Positions 35,351 through 59,352 of a stretch of 64,000 nucleotides of DNA are shown here, piece after piece. Made by a program: the position numbers and the translations under genes. The stretch is taken from positions 160,527,256-160,591,255 of the forward strand of contig NC_053394.1 of NCBI RefSeq assembly GCF_905171765.1, written 5' to 3'. The stretch is from Bufo bufo (taxonomy: Eukaryota > Chordata > Amphibia > Anura > Bufonidae). The first letter of the stretch is position 1. The number at the start of each line of letters is the position of its first letter. A model generated the notes under the pieces. It was not told where the DNA came from. It searched no databases and was given only the letters and a program-made list of their open reading frames with translations.

Positions 35351-37340
35351 AGTGTAACTGCCATTCTATTTTTATTTATGTAGGGACAGTGATTCTGACC
35401 ATTTTTGTAATATACTTGAAATTGTACATTTTTATTAGAAAAATATTGCATTGAGCCTCAGCAACGCTCGTCTTCCTTTTACATAACAGTCAGTGGTAGC
35501 AAGTCTCCACAGTTACGTAAACAGAAGACAGGAGCGCTCACCCGAGCACAGTTTCCCCTTCAAACAGCTGATTGCCAGGGGTGCTTAGAGTTTGGACAGC
35601 CACCTATCTGATATTGATGACAGGTCATCTATATCACGAAAACATAACCCCTTTAAGTTGGACTAACCATACTCAATGCATTCTGCACCAGTCATTACAT
35701 TCACACATAGAAAGTTTCATTCAATTCCAACAACTCCTTGATACGTTACTCTGGTTAACGAGTGTACATTAAGATCGACACATTTACTTGCGTACCTTTG
35801 GTTTATGTGTCCAAAGAAAATGACTCAACTTCTGCTTCCGATTAGTTGGCAGGCTGTGCATCACACCATAGTAATGTCAGTCTCCCACAACTCCCTCAAA
35901 ACTTGTGATACCTGCAGTGAAAGAAAGCAAGTACAGCTTCTGTGCATGCACAGATGAGCAGGTACACATGCTGCAATGGAGGGATACAAGGAGATGCATT
36001 GTAAAACAGTAGGTGCAGCTCTCCACCTGCGTGCCCACCGGTGATGCAGGTGGAAGTTTCCTACAGAAAATGCTTTTATAAAGTGCAAAGTGATGGGGGG
36101 GGGGGGGAATTCACCAACTTTTTAATGACATTTTCTGAGATTACATTTAATGACCTATATGTTTATGCGCATAAGATCTTCTTAATGAGCCAGTTATATT
36201 AGTGTGAAAACCCGCTTCAACACAAAAAAGATATTTAATCAGCACGGCAAACTCCAGTCCTGTGGGCTGTTCCACGCGAGATATGGACGCAGGAGGACCA
36301 GCTCTTCACTTCGCTGGAAGACAAAGCCAGTGCTTGGTACTCATGTCACACTTTTTTAAATAACGCCTGCACACCCACCCCTCTTCTACTATGGAGCTCA
36401 TCAAAATGCTACAGTCTCCACCCTGGACAGGCACAGTCTCTACATTAGTATGTCGGCTGTCCCCACTCCACACACCATTATCCTTCCACTATACTCCTTG
36501 TGGAAAGTGGTTTTCTTTATGTCTTGGCGACCCTTAGACTGACCTACGTAGCACCGATAGGATCGCATAGCATTATATTGATTTATGATGTACTGTCTAA
36601 CACTAACATAATGCTGTAGGTCAGGACGAGAGCCCTCAGACGCACACTGCAAGTTCAATGCACTGAACTCGCTCATGTGAAACCAGCCTAAGGGCCCATG
36701 CACATGTGTATTTTGCGGTCCGAAACAAAACCACATCCGCGTTGGATCTGTATTTTTTGCAGATCCATTGTAAGAATGCCTGTCCTTATCTGCAAAACGG
36801 AATTTTTTTTTGCAGAACGGAATGCACACAAGTCATTTCAGTTTTTTTTGTGGACCCATTAAAATGAATGGTTCCACATAGACCTGTAAAAAAACCGGAA
36901 TGAAAATATACAATCTATATCTATATGTCCTTATACTCAGTTTCTGTGGGTGTAGATTTTTTGCAACTCTGGGTTTGCAGATGTAGCAAACGTGCGAGTC
37001 GTGTTGTGGCCCCATTCATTTCTACATGAGTACTGCTACACTGAATACTAACACATTCTAACAACCCATTGTAGGCAACCATACTGCAGATATGGCCCTC
37101 GGTAAAAAGGCGTTTGACACCCGATCTAAATCCATTCAGAGAAAATTAAAAACATACATACCACCACCTTTCAAAATATATTTTATTTTTCAACAATCCA
37201 GGAGAAACCAGTAATAACTATTCACAGCTTATATCTAGTAACAACCTACAGTAACATGGATTGTAAAACTGTCAGAGGTGCCAATAAAATTCTCTTTAGG
37301 ACACAAGGAGAGTGGCAGTAGGCACATCTACGTACATTAC
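35351..37340. other. gstp1 3' flank, copy B; no gene seen
   Basis: Equivalent of 6493-8569. Same hairpin and CATGCACA-type MITE fragment (about 36693), shorter G run at about 36096. No coding region supported. Confidence 0.6.
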
Positions 37341-37359
37341 TAGAGTCTGACTTTACGGT

Positions 37360-37365
37360 TTTATT
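37360..37365 (-). terminator. gstp1: gstp1 polyadenylation signal
   Basis: AATAAA on the minus strand, 40 bases after the stop codon at 37405-37407. Confidence 0.75.
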
Positions 37366-37404
37366 GTAGTCTGGATTCATAACCTTTTCCACTTTCCTCA
37401 ATGC

Positions 37405-49866
<12,462 letters not shown>

Positions 49867-49867
<1 letters not shown>

Positions 49868-49912
49868 GTTGTCTTGCGGTGAAATCCTCAGGCACAGGAG
49901 TCACAGCCGGAG
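49867..49912 (-). other. gstp1: gstp1 exon 1: 5' UTR ending in A of the start codon
   Basis: The exon ends ...GACAACA before GTAAGA; its last A joins TG of exon 2 to make ATG. The 5' limit is estimated from the TATA box, about 30 bases upstream. The split start codon is inferred from the sequence and fits the otherwise perfect frame. Confidence 0.75.
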
Positions 49913-49975
49913 AACTGCAGCCAGGTGAGGCGGAGACTTTATAGGCGGCGGAGGGGGCGGAGCTGAAGGCGGAGG
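49913..49975 (-). promoter_or_regulatory. gstp1: gstp1 core promoter
   Basis: TATAAA on the minus strand at 49943-49938, preceded by CCGCCCCCTCC (an Sp1-type GC box, about 49951-49962) and repeated CTCCGCC words. The upstream 100 bases are CpG-rich with a GCGCAGGCGCA word resembling an NRF1 site. Mammalian GSTP1 also has a GC-box promoter. Confidence 0.7.
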
Positions 49976-50320
49976 CAGACTGCGCCTGCGCGGCGGCTCC
50001 TGTCAGTCACGGCGGCAGCCTCAGGCTCGGCTCCTCTCACTGCAGGAGGGCAACCAGGCTGTGCTGCCCACCTAGTAAGAGCAAGCCAGGGCGGGGCAGT
50101 GGTCTGTGCCCCCAGCAGCCGCCATCAATCATTCAACAAGGTCTTGCTTACATGAGACAGTTTTGTCGCGTTTTCTTTTTTTAAACAAAATCACTGCGTT
50201 TTTTTTCCTGCTGTTTAAACTATTCTAAAAATTGTGACAAAAACTCTTTAAATACGGCTCATGTGAATACACTACATAGCTATGGGCCATTAAAGGGGTA
50301 TTCTGCTTGCTAGAAGTTAT

Positions 50321-51045
50321 CCCCCCCCCCCCCCGTCAGTGCCTCTCATCAGCCCCCCCTCAGTGCCTCTCATCAGCCCCACCTCCACGTCAGTGCCTCT
50401 CATCAGCCCCCCCCACGTCAGTGCCTCTCATCAGCCCCCCGTCAGTGCCTCTCATCAGATCAGCCCCCCCCCCCCGATTAGCCCCCCCATCAGTGCCTCT
50501 CATCAGATCAGCCCCCCCCGTCAGTGCCTCTCATCAGATCAGCCCCCCCCATCAGTGCCTCTCATCAGATCAGCCCCCCCCGTCAGTGCCTCTCATCAGA
50601 TCAGCCCCCCCCGTCAGTGCCTCTCATCAGATCAGCCCCCCCCGTCAGTGCCTCTCATCAGATCAGCCCCCCCCGTCAGTGCCTCTCATCAGATCAGCCC
50701 CCCCCGTCAGTGCCTCTCATCAGATCAGCCCCCCCCGTCAGTGCCCCTCTCATCAGATCAGCCCCCCCGTCAGTGCCTCTCATCAGATCAGCCCCCCCGT
50801 CAGTGCCTCTCATCAGATCAGCCCCCCCCCGTCAGTGCCTCTCATCAGATCAGCCCCCCCCCGTCAGTGCCTCTCATCAGATCAGCCCCCCCGTCAGTTC
50901 CCCTCTCATCAGATCAGCCCCCCCCGTCAGTGCCTCTCATCAGATCAGCCCCCCCCCCGTCAGTGCCTCTCATCAGATCAGCCCCCCCCCGTCAGTGCCT
51001 CTTATCAGATCAGCCCCCCCGTCAGTGCCTCTCATCAACGCCTAT
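50321..51045. repeat. C-rich 20-30 bp tandem repeat upstream of gstp1
   Basis: About 25 units of GTCAGTGCCTCTCATCAG with ATCAGCC and a C run of 6-13. The first four units lack ATCAG. It begins about 400 bases upstream of the gstp1 TATA box. The C runs are regularly spaced, so i-motif or G-quadruplex structure is likely. Long open frames here are repeat artefacts. Confidence 0.97.
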
Positions 51046-51085
51046 AGTATAAATAAAATATGGAAAAAAAAAAAACACTTACACT

Positions 51086-52372
51086 GAGGGCCGCTGATAG
51101 GCCAGTACAGCTGGCCCAGTTGTACCGGGCCCGGCTGGCAGGGGGGCCCGGCAGTGGCGTAGCTATAGGGGTCGCAGCGGTCGCAATTGCGACCGGGCCC
51201 CTAAGTCAGGGGGGCCCACGGGGCCCCCTCAGCCAGGAGAACGCGGCCCCAAGCTGGTGAAATCAGATTCACATGGGGCGGAGGCGGAGCGGAGGCGAGG
51301 CCCTGCATGACGCGCACTGTGCAGGGCAGGGCAGGCTAAGTAGGAGGAGGGAGGGGGAGTGGCTTCAGTTGAGGTCAGAAGACGAAAGAGGAAGCTGTGT
51401 GCAGCCGCCGGTACTGACTGACTCCGCCTCCTCTCCTGGCTGAGAGCTCCCCTCCTCGGCTCCTCCTATCCTGAGCCTGCGAGTGCGGCTGCCTGCCAGA
51501 CTGTCTGCTGTGCTGAGGTGAGCGTGGCTAGCTGGACCATCCGACTGGACCAGGGTCCTGGTGGTCCGGTCCAGACCAGTTAAAGTGTGTGTCTGTGAAC
51601 TGTGAGTGTCGCTGAGTGAGTGAGTCCGGTCCGGGGGCCCTAACCCGCCTGGTGGAAGCGCCGGTGGCGGTGACATAGTCAGTGATAACTAAGCCCAGCA
51701 GCCCCAGACCAGACCAGTCAATACCCGCTCCTTTAGGAAAAAACTAATCAGTACTCTCATCACTCAGATGTGACTGCAGGCAGCACAGCAGCAGGCCAGA
51801 AGCGATCGATCAGCCAGGATTAATGTGCACAGCCTGGGTGGGAGGCCCCCCTTACCCTGGCCTTAGGCAAGTGACAAACTGCCCCCCCCTCCTCAATCTG
51901 AATCCACAGATCCCCTCCATAACAGTGCCATCCACAGATCCCCTCCATAACAGTGCCATCCACAGATCCCCTCCATAACAGTGCCATCCACAGATCCCCT
52001 CCATAACAGTGCCATCCACAGATCCCCTCCATAACAGTGCCATCCACAGATCCCCTCCATAACAGTGCCATCCACAGATCCCCTCCATAACAGTGCCATC
52101 CACAGATCCCCTCCATAAAAGTGCCATTCACAGATCCCCTCCATAACAGTGCCATTCACAGATCCCCTCCATAACAGCGCCATTCACAGACGACCCCCCA
52201 GCGCCATAAATATCACTTGTAGACAAATCTGCATGTTGTTTCAAGGCGGCGTCTGGGGAGGGGCCAAGGGCGGGGCCAGGGGTGTGGCTGAAGGAGGGAT
52301 CAGGGGGTGGAGCTGAAGGGGGCCCCGTCATGTATGCTGTACGGGGCCCCATGATTTCTATCAGCGGCCCTG
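51086..52372. mobile_element. hAT element with perfect 8-bp TSD
   Basis: Ends GAGGGCCGCTGATAG and CTATCAGCGGCCCTG, flanked by cttacact on both sides (51078-51085, 52373-52380). The first base has changed from C to G. It contains a second hAT-type end, CAGTGGCGTAGCTATAGGGG at 51152, a GC-rich unit, and the 28-bp minisatellite. No transposase. Confidence 0.88.
51902..52190. repeat. 28-bp minisatellite inside hAT (inverted to 15688-15996)
   Basis: About ten units of CACAGATCCCCTCCATAAC plus AGTGCCATC, nearly perfect. All are 28 bp, whereas the relative at 15.7 kb mixes 28 and 26. Confidence 0.97.
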
Positions 52373-52380
52373 CTTACACT

Positions 52381-52841
52381 TACCTCTCCTGCTCCTGGAC
52401 GCAGACGCTCCTCTTCTACTGCTGTAGGCTGCGCACGGAGTGACGTCACAGAGCGACTCACTCGGCTCCTGTGCGCAGCCCTCACAGCCGACAGCCGAGG
52501 ACCAGGAAGGCGGCAGTGAGTACAAAGCCTTCACCGCTTCCTCCTGGTCCTTTTGCCCTGAAAGGGAACGGCGTTCCTGCCATGAAAAAAGTACAGGAAC
52601 GCCGTTCCCACGCATTCCCCCTCGACTCGACCCCTGAGCCCCTATACAGTGATAACTCTCTGAGTACAGATAATATAGTAGATGTCCCCTGCAGTCCTAT
52701 GTAACACCACAGATAACACAGTGATGGCTATCTGAGTACAGAAATTGTAGTAGTGTTACCTGCAGTCCTATGTAAAACTACAGATAACACTAGTGCTGAT
52801 AATGTGGTAGTGTTACCTACGTCCTTAGGGTGCCTCCCTAT
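52381..52841. other. Spacer with short tandem blocks
   Basis: Contains a hairpin around GGAACGGCGTTCCTG and GGAACGCCGTTCC (about 52564-52608), and three diverged repeats of CTACAGATAACAC with CCTGCAGTCCTATGTA. No gene. Confidence 0.6.
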
Positions 52842-53026
52842 TAGTGTTGAGCGAACTTGTGTTTTAAGTTCGGCGTCTAAAGTTCGGGTTCAGGTTATCA
52901 AAGTATCCCGTTATGGATTCCAAATTCCGTTATGGTCCGTGGTAGCGGAGTCCATAACGGGATACTTTGATAATCCGAACCCGAACTTTAGATGCCGAAC
53001 TTAAAACACAAGTTCCCTCAACACAC
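52842..53026. mobile_element. Short palindromic MITE (TAGTGTTGAGCGAAC end)
   Basis: Arms pair from TTAGTGTTGAGCGAACTTG to CAAGTTCCCTCAACACAC, with GTTCGGGTT and GATACTTTGATAA mirrored. A half copy is at about 57440-57535. Confidence 0.8.
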
Positions 53027-53149
53027 TTCCCTATGTGTCTCCCACGGACTCCATGCTGGCGGCGCTGCCTCCTCCTTTTCTTCTTGTCTCGCACAGAATG
53101 TCTTGATGCATCTGCGTCAAGACATAGGAACACTGTGGGCATGGTGATG

Positions 53150-55145
53150 GTGACACACAGGGACAGAGAGCCACAGACACATACACACACGGAGAGCCAC
53201 AGACACACACACACACGGAGAGACACAGACACACACACGGAGAGCCACAGACACACACACACACGGAGAGCCACAGACACACACACACACACGGAGAGAC
53301 ACAGACACACACACGGAGAGCCACAGACACACACACACACGGAGAGCCACAGATACACACACACGGAGAGACACAGACACACACGGAGAGCCACAGACAC
53401 ACACACACACGGAGAGACTCAGACACACACACATGGAGAGACCCAGACACACACACACACAAGGAGAGACTCAGACACACACACGGAGAGACCCAGACAC
53501 ACACACACACGGACAGACCCAGACACACACACACACGGAGAGACACAGACACACACACACACACACACGGAGAGACACAGACACACACACACGGAGAGAC
53601 ACAGACACACACACGGAGAGACCCAGACACACACACACACGGAGAGACCCAGACACACACACACACAAGGAGAGACTCAGACACACACACGGAGAGACCC
53701 AGACACACACACACACAGACACACACACACACACGGAGAGACACAGACACACACACACACGGAGAGACTCAGACACACACACACACGGAGAGACTCAGAC
53801 ACACACACACGGAGAGACACAGACACACACACGGAGAGCCACAGACACACACACACACGGAGAGCCACAGATACACACACACGGAGAGACACAGACACAC
53901 ACGGAGAGCCACAGACACACACACACACGGAGAGCCACAGATACACACACACGGAGAGACACAGACACACACGGAGAGCCACAGACACACACACACACGG
54001 AGAGACTCAGACACACACACATGGAGAGACCCAGACACACACACACACAAGGAGAGACTCAGACACACACACGGAGAGACCCAGACACACACACACACGG
54101 ACAGACCCAGACACACACACACACGGAGAGACACAGACACACACACACACACACACGGAGAGACACAGACACACACACACGGAGAGACACAGACACACAC
54201 ACGGAGAGACCCAGACACACACACACACGGAGAGACCCAGACACACACACACACAAGGAGAGACTCAGACACACACACGGAGAGACCCAGACACACACAC
54301 ACACAGACACACACACACACACGGAGAGACACAGACACACACACACACGGAGAGACTCAGACACACACACACACGGAGAGACTCAGACACACACACACGG
54401 AGAGACACAGACACACACACGGAGAGCCACAGACACACACACACACGGAGAGCCACAGATACACACACACGGAGAGACACAGACACACACGGAGAGCCAC
54501 AGACACACACACACACGGAGAGCCACAGATACACACACACGGAGAGACACAGACACACACGGAGAGCCACAGACACACACACACACGGAGAGACTCAGAC
54601 ACACACACATGGAGAGACCCAGACACACACACACACAAGGAGAGACTCAGACACACACACGGAGAGACCCAGACACACACACACACGGACAGACCCAGAC
54701 ACACACACACACGGAGAGACACAGACACACACACACACACACACGGAGAGACACAGACACACACACACGGAGAGACACAGACACACACACGGAGAGACCC
54801 AGACACACACACACACAAGGAGAGACTCAGACACACACACGGAGAGACCCAGACACACACACACACAGACACACACACACACACGGAGAGACACAGACAC
54901 ACACACACACGGAGAGACTCAGACACACACACACACGGAGAGACTCAGACACACACACACACACGGAGAGACACAGACACACACACACACGGAGAGACTC
55001 AGACACACACACGGAGAGACACAGACACACACACGGAGAGACACAGACACACACACACGGAGAGACCCAGACACACACACACACACGGAGAGACACACAC
55101 ACACACACACACACGGAGAGACACACACACACACACACAGGGACA
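53150..55145. repeat. 2-kb (CA)-rich satellite with 588-bp higher-order repeat
   Basis: Basic unit GGAGAGACMCAGACACACAC, 22-34 bp, alternating ACA, CCA, CTC variants after GGAGAG. A rare ATGGAGAG variant recurs at 53433, 54021 and 54609, exactly 588 bp apart, marking three copies of a higher-order block. Both strands are open over hundreds of codons because the unit lacks stops. Confidence 0.97.
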
Positions 55146-55703
55146 GACTCTCACAGAGTACTGTAGACAGATCCCAGAAATCACAGAGAACATCTGGCTG
55201 AAAGAAAGAACCGAGCAGCTTCAGGTGGATCTCACCCTGGAAAAGCTTATGTTAGATGGAGACAGTCAGCAGGTTGTATGCAGGGCTCTCTGTGGGCTGA
55301 CACACTGTAACACAGGTGCTGTAATGGAGGCACCAAGGTACAGAAGGGCTGGGACCACCACTAGGATGAGGTAAGGGGCAGGAGGACACACACAGTTGTG
55401 CTAATTAATGAACATACAAAACATAGGCCCCTTCTAGGACCAATCTAGGATACCCTAATAGGATAATTGACAACCCTTTAAAATATAAAAGTTGTTGGAT
55501 CCCTGATGCCATTGGAGGTTAGGAGGTGCCAATTTCACTAAGAGGACAAAAGGGAATTTGATATATTTCAAGTAGTGTACATTCACAAAGAAACTCAGAA
55601 ACTATAGACCAAGAAGGAAAGAAAATATTTATTTTAGACAAGCAAGTTTGAGCCTAGAGGATGACACAAATGAAGCCAAATGAACTATTACTTGTTCAAG
55701 TTA
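55146..55703. other. Unrecognised spacer
   Basis: No gene or element recognised. Confidence 0.5.
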
Positions 55704-56477
55704 GGGCTCTTTCACACTTGCGTTGTTCTTTTCTTCCGGCATAGAGTTCCGTCGTCGGGGCTCTATGCCGGAAGAATCCTGATCAGGATTATCCCAATGC
55801 ATTCTGAATGGAGAGAAATCCGTTCAGGATGCATCAGGATGTCTTCAGTTCCGGACCGGACCGGAACGTTTTTTGGCCGGAGAAAACACCGCAGCATGCT
55901 GCGCTTTTTGCTCCGGCCAAAAATCCTGAACACTTGCCGCAAGGCCGGATCCGGAATCAATGCCCATTCGAAGGCATTGATCCGGATCCGGCCTTAAGCT
56001 AAACGTCGTTTCGGCGCATTACCGGATCCGACGTTTAGCTTTTTCGGAATGGTTACCATGGCTGCCGGGACGCTAAAGTCCTGGCAGCCATGGTAAAGTG
56101 TAGTGGGGAGCGGGGGAGCAGCATACTTACCGTCCGTGCGGCTCCCGAGGCTCTCCAGAGTGACGTCAGGGCGCCCCACGCGCATGGATGACGTGATCGC
56201 ATGGCACGTCATCCATGCGCATGGGGCGCTCTGACGTCATTCTGGAGCGCCCCGGGAGCCGCACGGACTGTAAGTATACCGCTCCCCTGCTCCCCACTAC
56301 TACTATGGCAACCAGGACTTTAATAGCGTCCTGGCTGCCATAGTAACACTGAACGCATTTTGAAGACGGATCCATCTTCAAATGCTTTCAGTTCACTTGC
56401 GTTTTTCCGGATCCGGCGTGTAATTCCGGCAAATGGAGTACACGCCGGATCCGGACATCGCAAGTGTGAGAGAGCCC
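55704..56477. mobile_element. PIF/Harbinger-like foldback MITE, inverted relative of 40965-41693
   Basis: GGGCTCTTTCACACTTGCG to CGCAAGTGTGAGAGAGCCC with TTA on both sides (55701-55703, 56478-56480). Interior palindrome as in the copy B MITE (GGCGCCCCACGCGCATGG). Confidence 0.85.
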
Positions 56478-57683
56478 TTAAGATATATAAATAATTCTGT
56501 AGACCAATATTTTCCAACTTGTGGCTCTGAGCAGTGGCGGATTATAATTGGGGCGTTTGGGTCGGCAGCCCCGGGCCCAGGGTGAGTGAAGGGCCCACCA
56601 CCAGACCCCAAGTTACTAAAATATATTTGCAGTAGCGACGCACAGCCAGCGCTTCACTTACACGCGCCGCTGCGCTGCCTGCTGCAGTGCAGACAGTAAC
56701 AACCGGCCGGCTTGCTTGATCCCGCCCCCGAAGCAGGCGAAAGACAGTGCTGAGGAGAGGAGGGGGGGCACGTGACTCAGTCAGTCACTCACTGTAGCTC
56801 CGCCTCCTCCGTCACAGAACACAGAAGGCCCGCCCCCAGTCTTCTCAGTGCCACCACTACTATTGCCAGCGCCAGGAGTCAGGACAGCCTGGCTGGGTCT
56901 GTGAGAGAAAGCAGCAAGGAGGGAGGACCTGCTTCGTCGGGGTTAACTTCCAGCATTCCAGTGAGCAGGCACAGCAGCACAGCAGCCAAAGCCAGTAAAT
57001 TTTAATGAATGGTGATGGCCTGGGCAGCAGGGCAGTGGGACTGTGGCCTGTGTCTGTGAGTGAGAGGCAGAGCAGCAGTGGCCATTTTAGTCAGATTACA
57101 GGCTATGGCTGCTGCTGTCTGGCCTCTGCTCTGCCTCTTTTTCACAGGTGCCACTGCCCATCACAAAGTGTGTTTGACTATAAAAATTATGGATTATTAC
57201 ACCAAGTGTTTGATATTAAAATGGTGGATTACAATTGATCCTTCTCTTTACAGGTGCCTAGCCCAGTGCACCAAGTTTTTGACCATCAAAATGTTGGATT
57301 ATTAATCCTGTATGATACAGGGATTAATAATCCACCATTTTGATGTTCAAACACTTGGTGTGCTGGTCTGGGCACGTGTGAGGAGAAGGATCAATAGTAA
57401 TCCACCATTTTGATGTTCAAAGACTACCACGGACCCTAAATTATGATTCCTGTTTGCAGAATCCATAACGGAATTCTTAGATAACCCATACCTTATATAC
57501 CGAACTTGAAAACAGAAGTTCGCTCAACACTACTGGGCACCTGTGAGGAGAGAGACAGAGCAGTGGCACAGAGACATTGGCCAGCAGCCGCCATTTCAGT
57601 CAGAACCGAGCCAAAGCTCCAGAGTGGTTCCTCCTCAAATATAGAGATTACTAATCCACCATCATGTTATATTTATTCTACAG

Positions 57684-57995
57684 ATCTGCTTATTCCACTA
57701 TCATTACCTCCTGTGAAATCCAGCATCTCACAGAAGCAAAAAACACAAGGGCAGACAGCCCTACAAGAGGATCACAAGCCATTCATTTTGACGGTAAGAA
57801 GCTGTGTCTGTGCAAACTGTTTGGTAGGCAGGTCGCTGGTGAGAAATTCCCTTTAAGGATTTTAGTGTGCAGCTAGAATAATATGTTATATTTATTCTAC
57901 AGATATCATTATAACCTCCGAAATACGTCTCACAGAAGCCTACAAGACAACGGCAGACAGCCCTACAAGAGGATCACAAGACATTCATTTCGACG
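57684..57995 (+). repeat. Two tandem exon-like cassettes inside the hAT element
   Basis: Two units start after TATTTATTCTACAG and end GACG before GTAAGAAGCTGT (57684-57793 and 57903-57995), each with polypyrimidine acceptor and consensus donor. Inside they share TCTCACAGAAGC and GGCAGACAGCCCTACAAGAG. A third acceptor with ATATCATTAT is at about 62611, past the nested MITE. No protein recognised. Confidence 0.6.
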
Positions 57996-58411
57996 GTAAG
58001 AAGCTGTATCTATGCAAACTGTTTGGTAGGCAGGTCGCTGGTGAGAACTTCCCTTTAAAGGGGTTGGCCACTTTCTGGTAATTGTTGACCAATGTGTTTC
58101 TGAGATGATATGACACTTACTAATAGTCCTTGGTGAAATTCTGCACCATTTTCTATATTTCATAAGGTATGCCCCTTGTTTACAAAGTCTCTTGTGCTGT
58201 CCACACAGAGGTCCTGTCCATAAGATGGCCGATAATGGAGGGTCATGTGACCAGGCAAATCACCTCCATGTGCTGCTTTTCCAAGACTGCTTACCAAGAG
58301 CTGATCTACAAGAGCATTGAGATATTCAGGAGATACTCAGGAGGTAATCTGGAGGTGGATACAATCTAAACAAGTAAGATTTGTTTGTTTAAAATCTTTC
58401 CCCTCTTTACA

Positions 58412-59335
58412 ATGGCAGACCTGGTTCTGTGCAGGAATTGTTGTGCTTTTATTTCAGGTTCCACTCTTCAGAGGTTTGGATACTGTCTGATCTGTAGACA
58501 GCTCTCCATAATGCAGCAGGAAATTACCTTTTTGAAATATGAGATTTTTAAATTAACCACTAAACAAACTCAGGCTGAGAACATTGCAATGCCACTGCCA
58601 CAGAGGCCCCCTAGAATTGGAAGATGGGTTACTGTAGGTTCTGGTAGACTGAGAGTTGTGGATAGAAGGCATGTCCCACAGTCTGTGGCTCTCCATAATT
58701 CATTTGCAGCACTTTCAGAGTGCAAGAGCAACATGGAGGATGGCTCAAGCACAGTGGGTGAGAAACAATCATCTCCCATGCCTAAAGTATGTAAGACTGC
58801 AGCCAAAGACAAAAAGGAGAAGGTGAGGATTGATAGTAAGCAGCTGTTGGTGGGCGATTCCATCATAAGAGGTGTGAAGTTTGAGGAGAATGGTGTTGTG
58901 AGATGTCTCCCTGGTGCTACCGCTAGCAGGGATAGACGACGGATCCTTAATATTGTTAGGCAAGCAAAGCAGGAAAGGGAAGTGGATGTTATTCTCCATC
59001 TTGGGACAAATGATCTGGCTTGCAATGAGGTTTCAAAGGTGAAAGAAGCTTTTCACACACTTGGAAAGGATATACGGGAGGTTGCATCAACTGTTTCATT
59101 CTCTGCAGTTTTGCCTGTGCATAACCTTCAGCATGACAGGAAGATGCGCATTAAGGAATTCAATGTATGGCTTGGTGAATTGTGTCTGAACCAAGGGTTT
59201 GGCTTTGTGTCTCATGTTAGCTCTTGTTGGAATGGAAAAGAACTGTACAAGAAAGATGGTTTGCATCTTTCTCTCAAAGGAACGAATGTCCTCGGTGAAC
59301 AGTTCCAGGTATTTGCTAAGAAGCATTTAAACTAG
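58412..59335 (+). CDS. CR1 ORF1: zinc-finger/SGNH esterase-like protein
   Basis: 307 residues, intact. N-terminal CxxC pairs (Cys7/Cys10 and Cys25/Cys28) form a PHD- or RING-like finger. A helical stretch follows, then an SGNH hydrolase domain: GDSIIRG near residue 147 (block I with nucleophile Ser), HLGTNDL near 197 (block III), KDGLHLS near 282 (block V with Asp and His). Esterase-bearing ORF1 is known from CR1 elements. An in-frame ATG exists 27 bases upstream (58385); 58412 was chosen because MADLVLCRNC begins right at the finger. ORF2 follows 17 bases after the stop. Confidence 0.85.
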   Translation: MADLVLCRNCCAFISGSTLQRFGYCLICRQLSIMQQEITFLKYEIFKLTTKQTQAENIAMPLPQRPPRIGRWVTVGSGRLRVVDRRHVPQSVALHNSFAALSECKSNMEDGSSTVGEKQSSPMPKVCKTAAKDKKEKVRIDSKQLLVGDSIIRGVKFEENGVVRCLPGATASRDRRRILNIVRQAKQEREVDVILHLGTNDLACNEVSKVKEAFHTLGKDIREVASTVSFSAVLPVHNLQHDRKMRIKEFNVWLGELCLNQGFGFVSHVSSCWNGKELYKKDGLHLSLKGTNVLGEQFQVFAKKHLN

Positions 59336-59352
59336 GAAAGGGGGGCAAAAGA

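Noticed and set aside
50307..51087. Long Pro/Ser-rich open frames
   Set aside because: Produced in all three forward frames by the C-rich tandem repeat; no start context or splice signals.
52967..55201. 744-codon and 577-codon open frames rich in His-Thr-Arg, and antisense Cys-Val-Ser frames
   Set aside because: They are translations of the (CA)-rich satellite; the repeat unit lacks stops in several frames on both strands.
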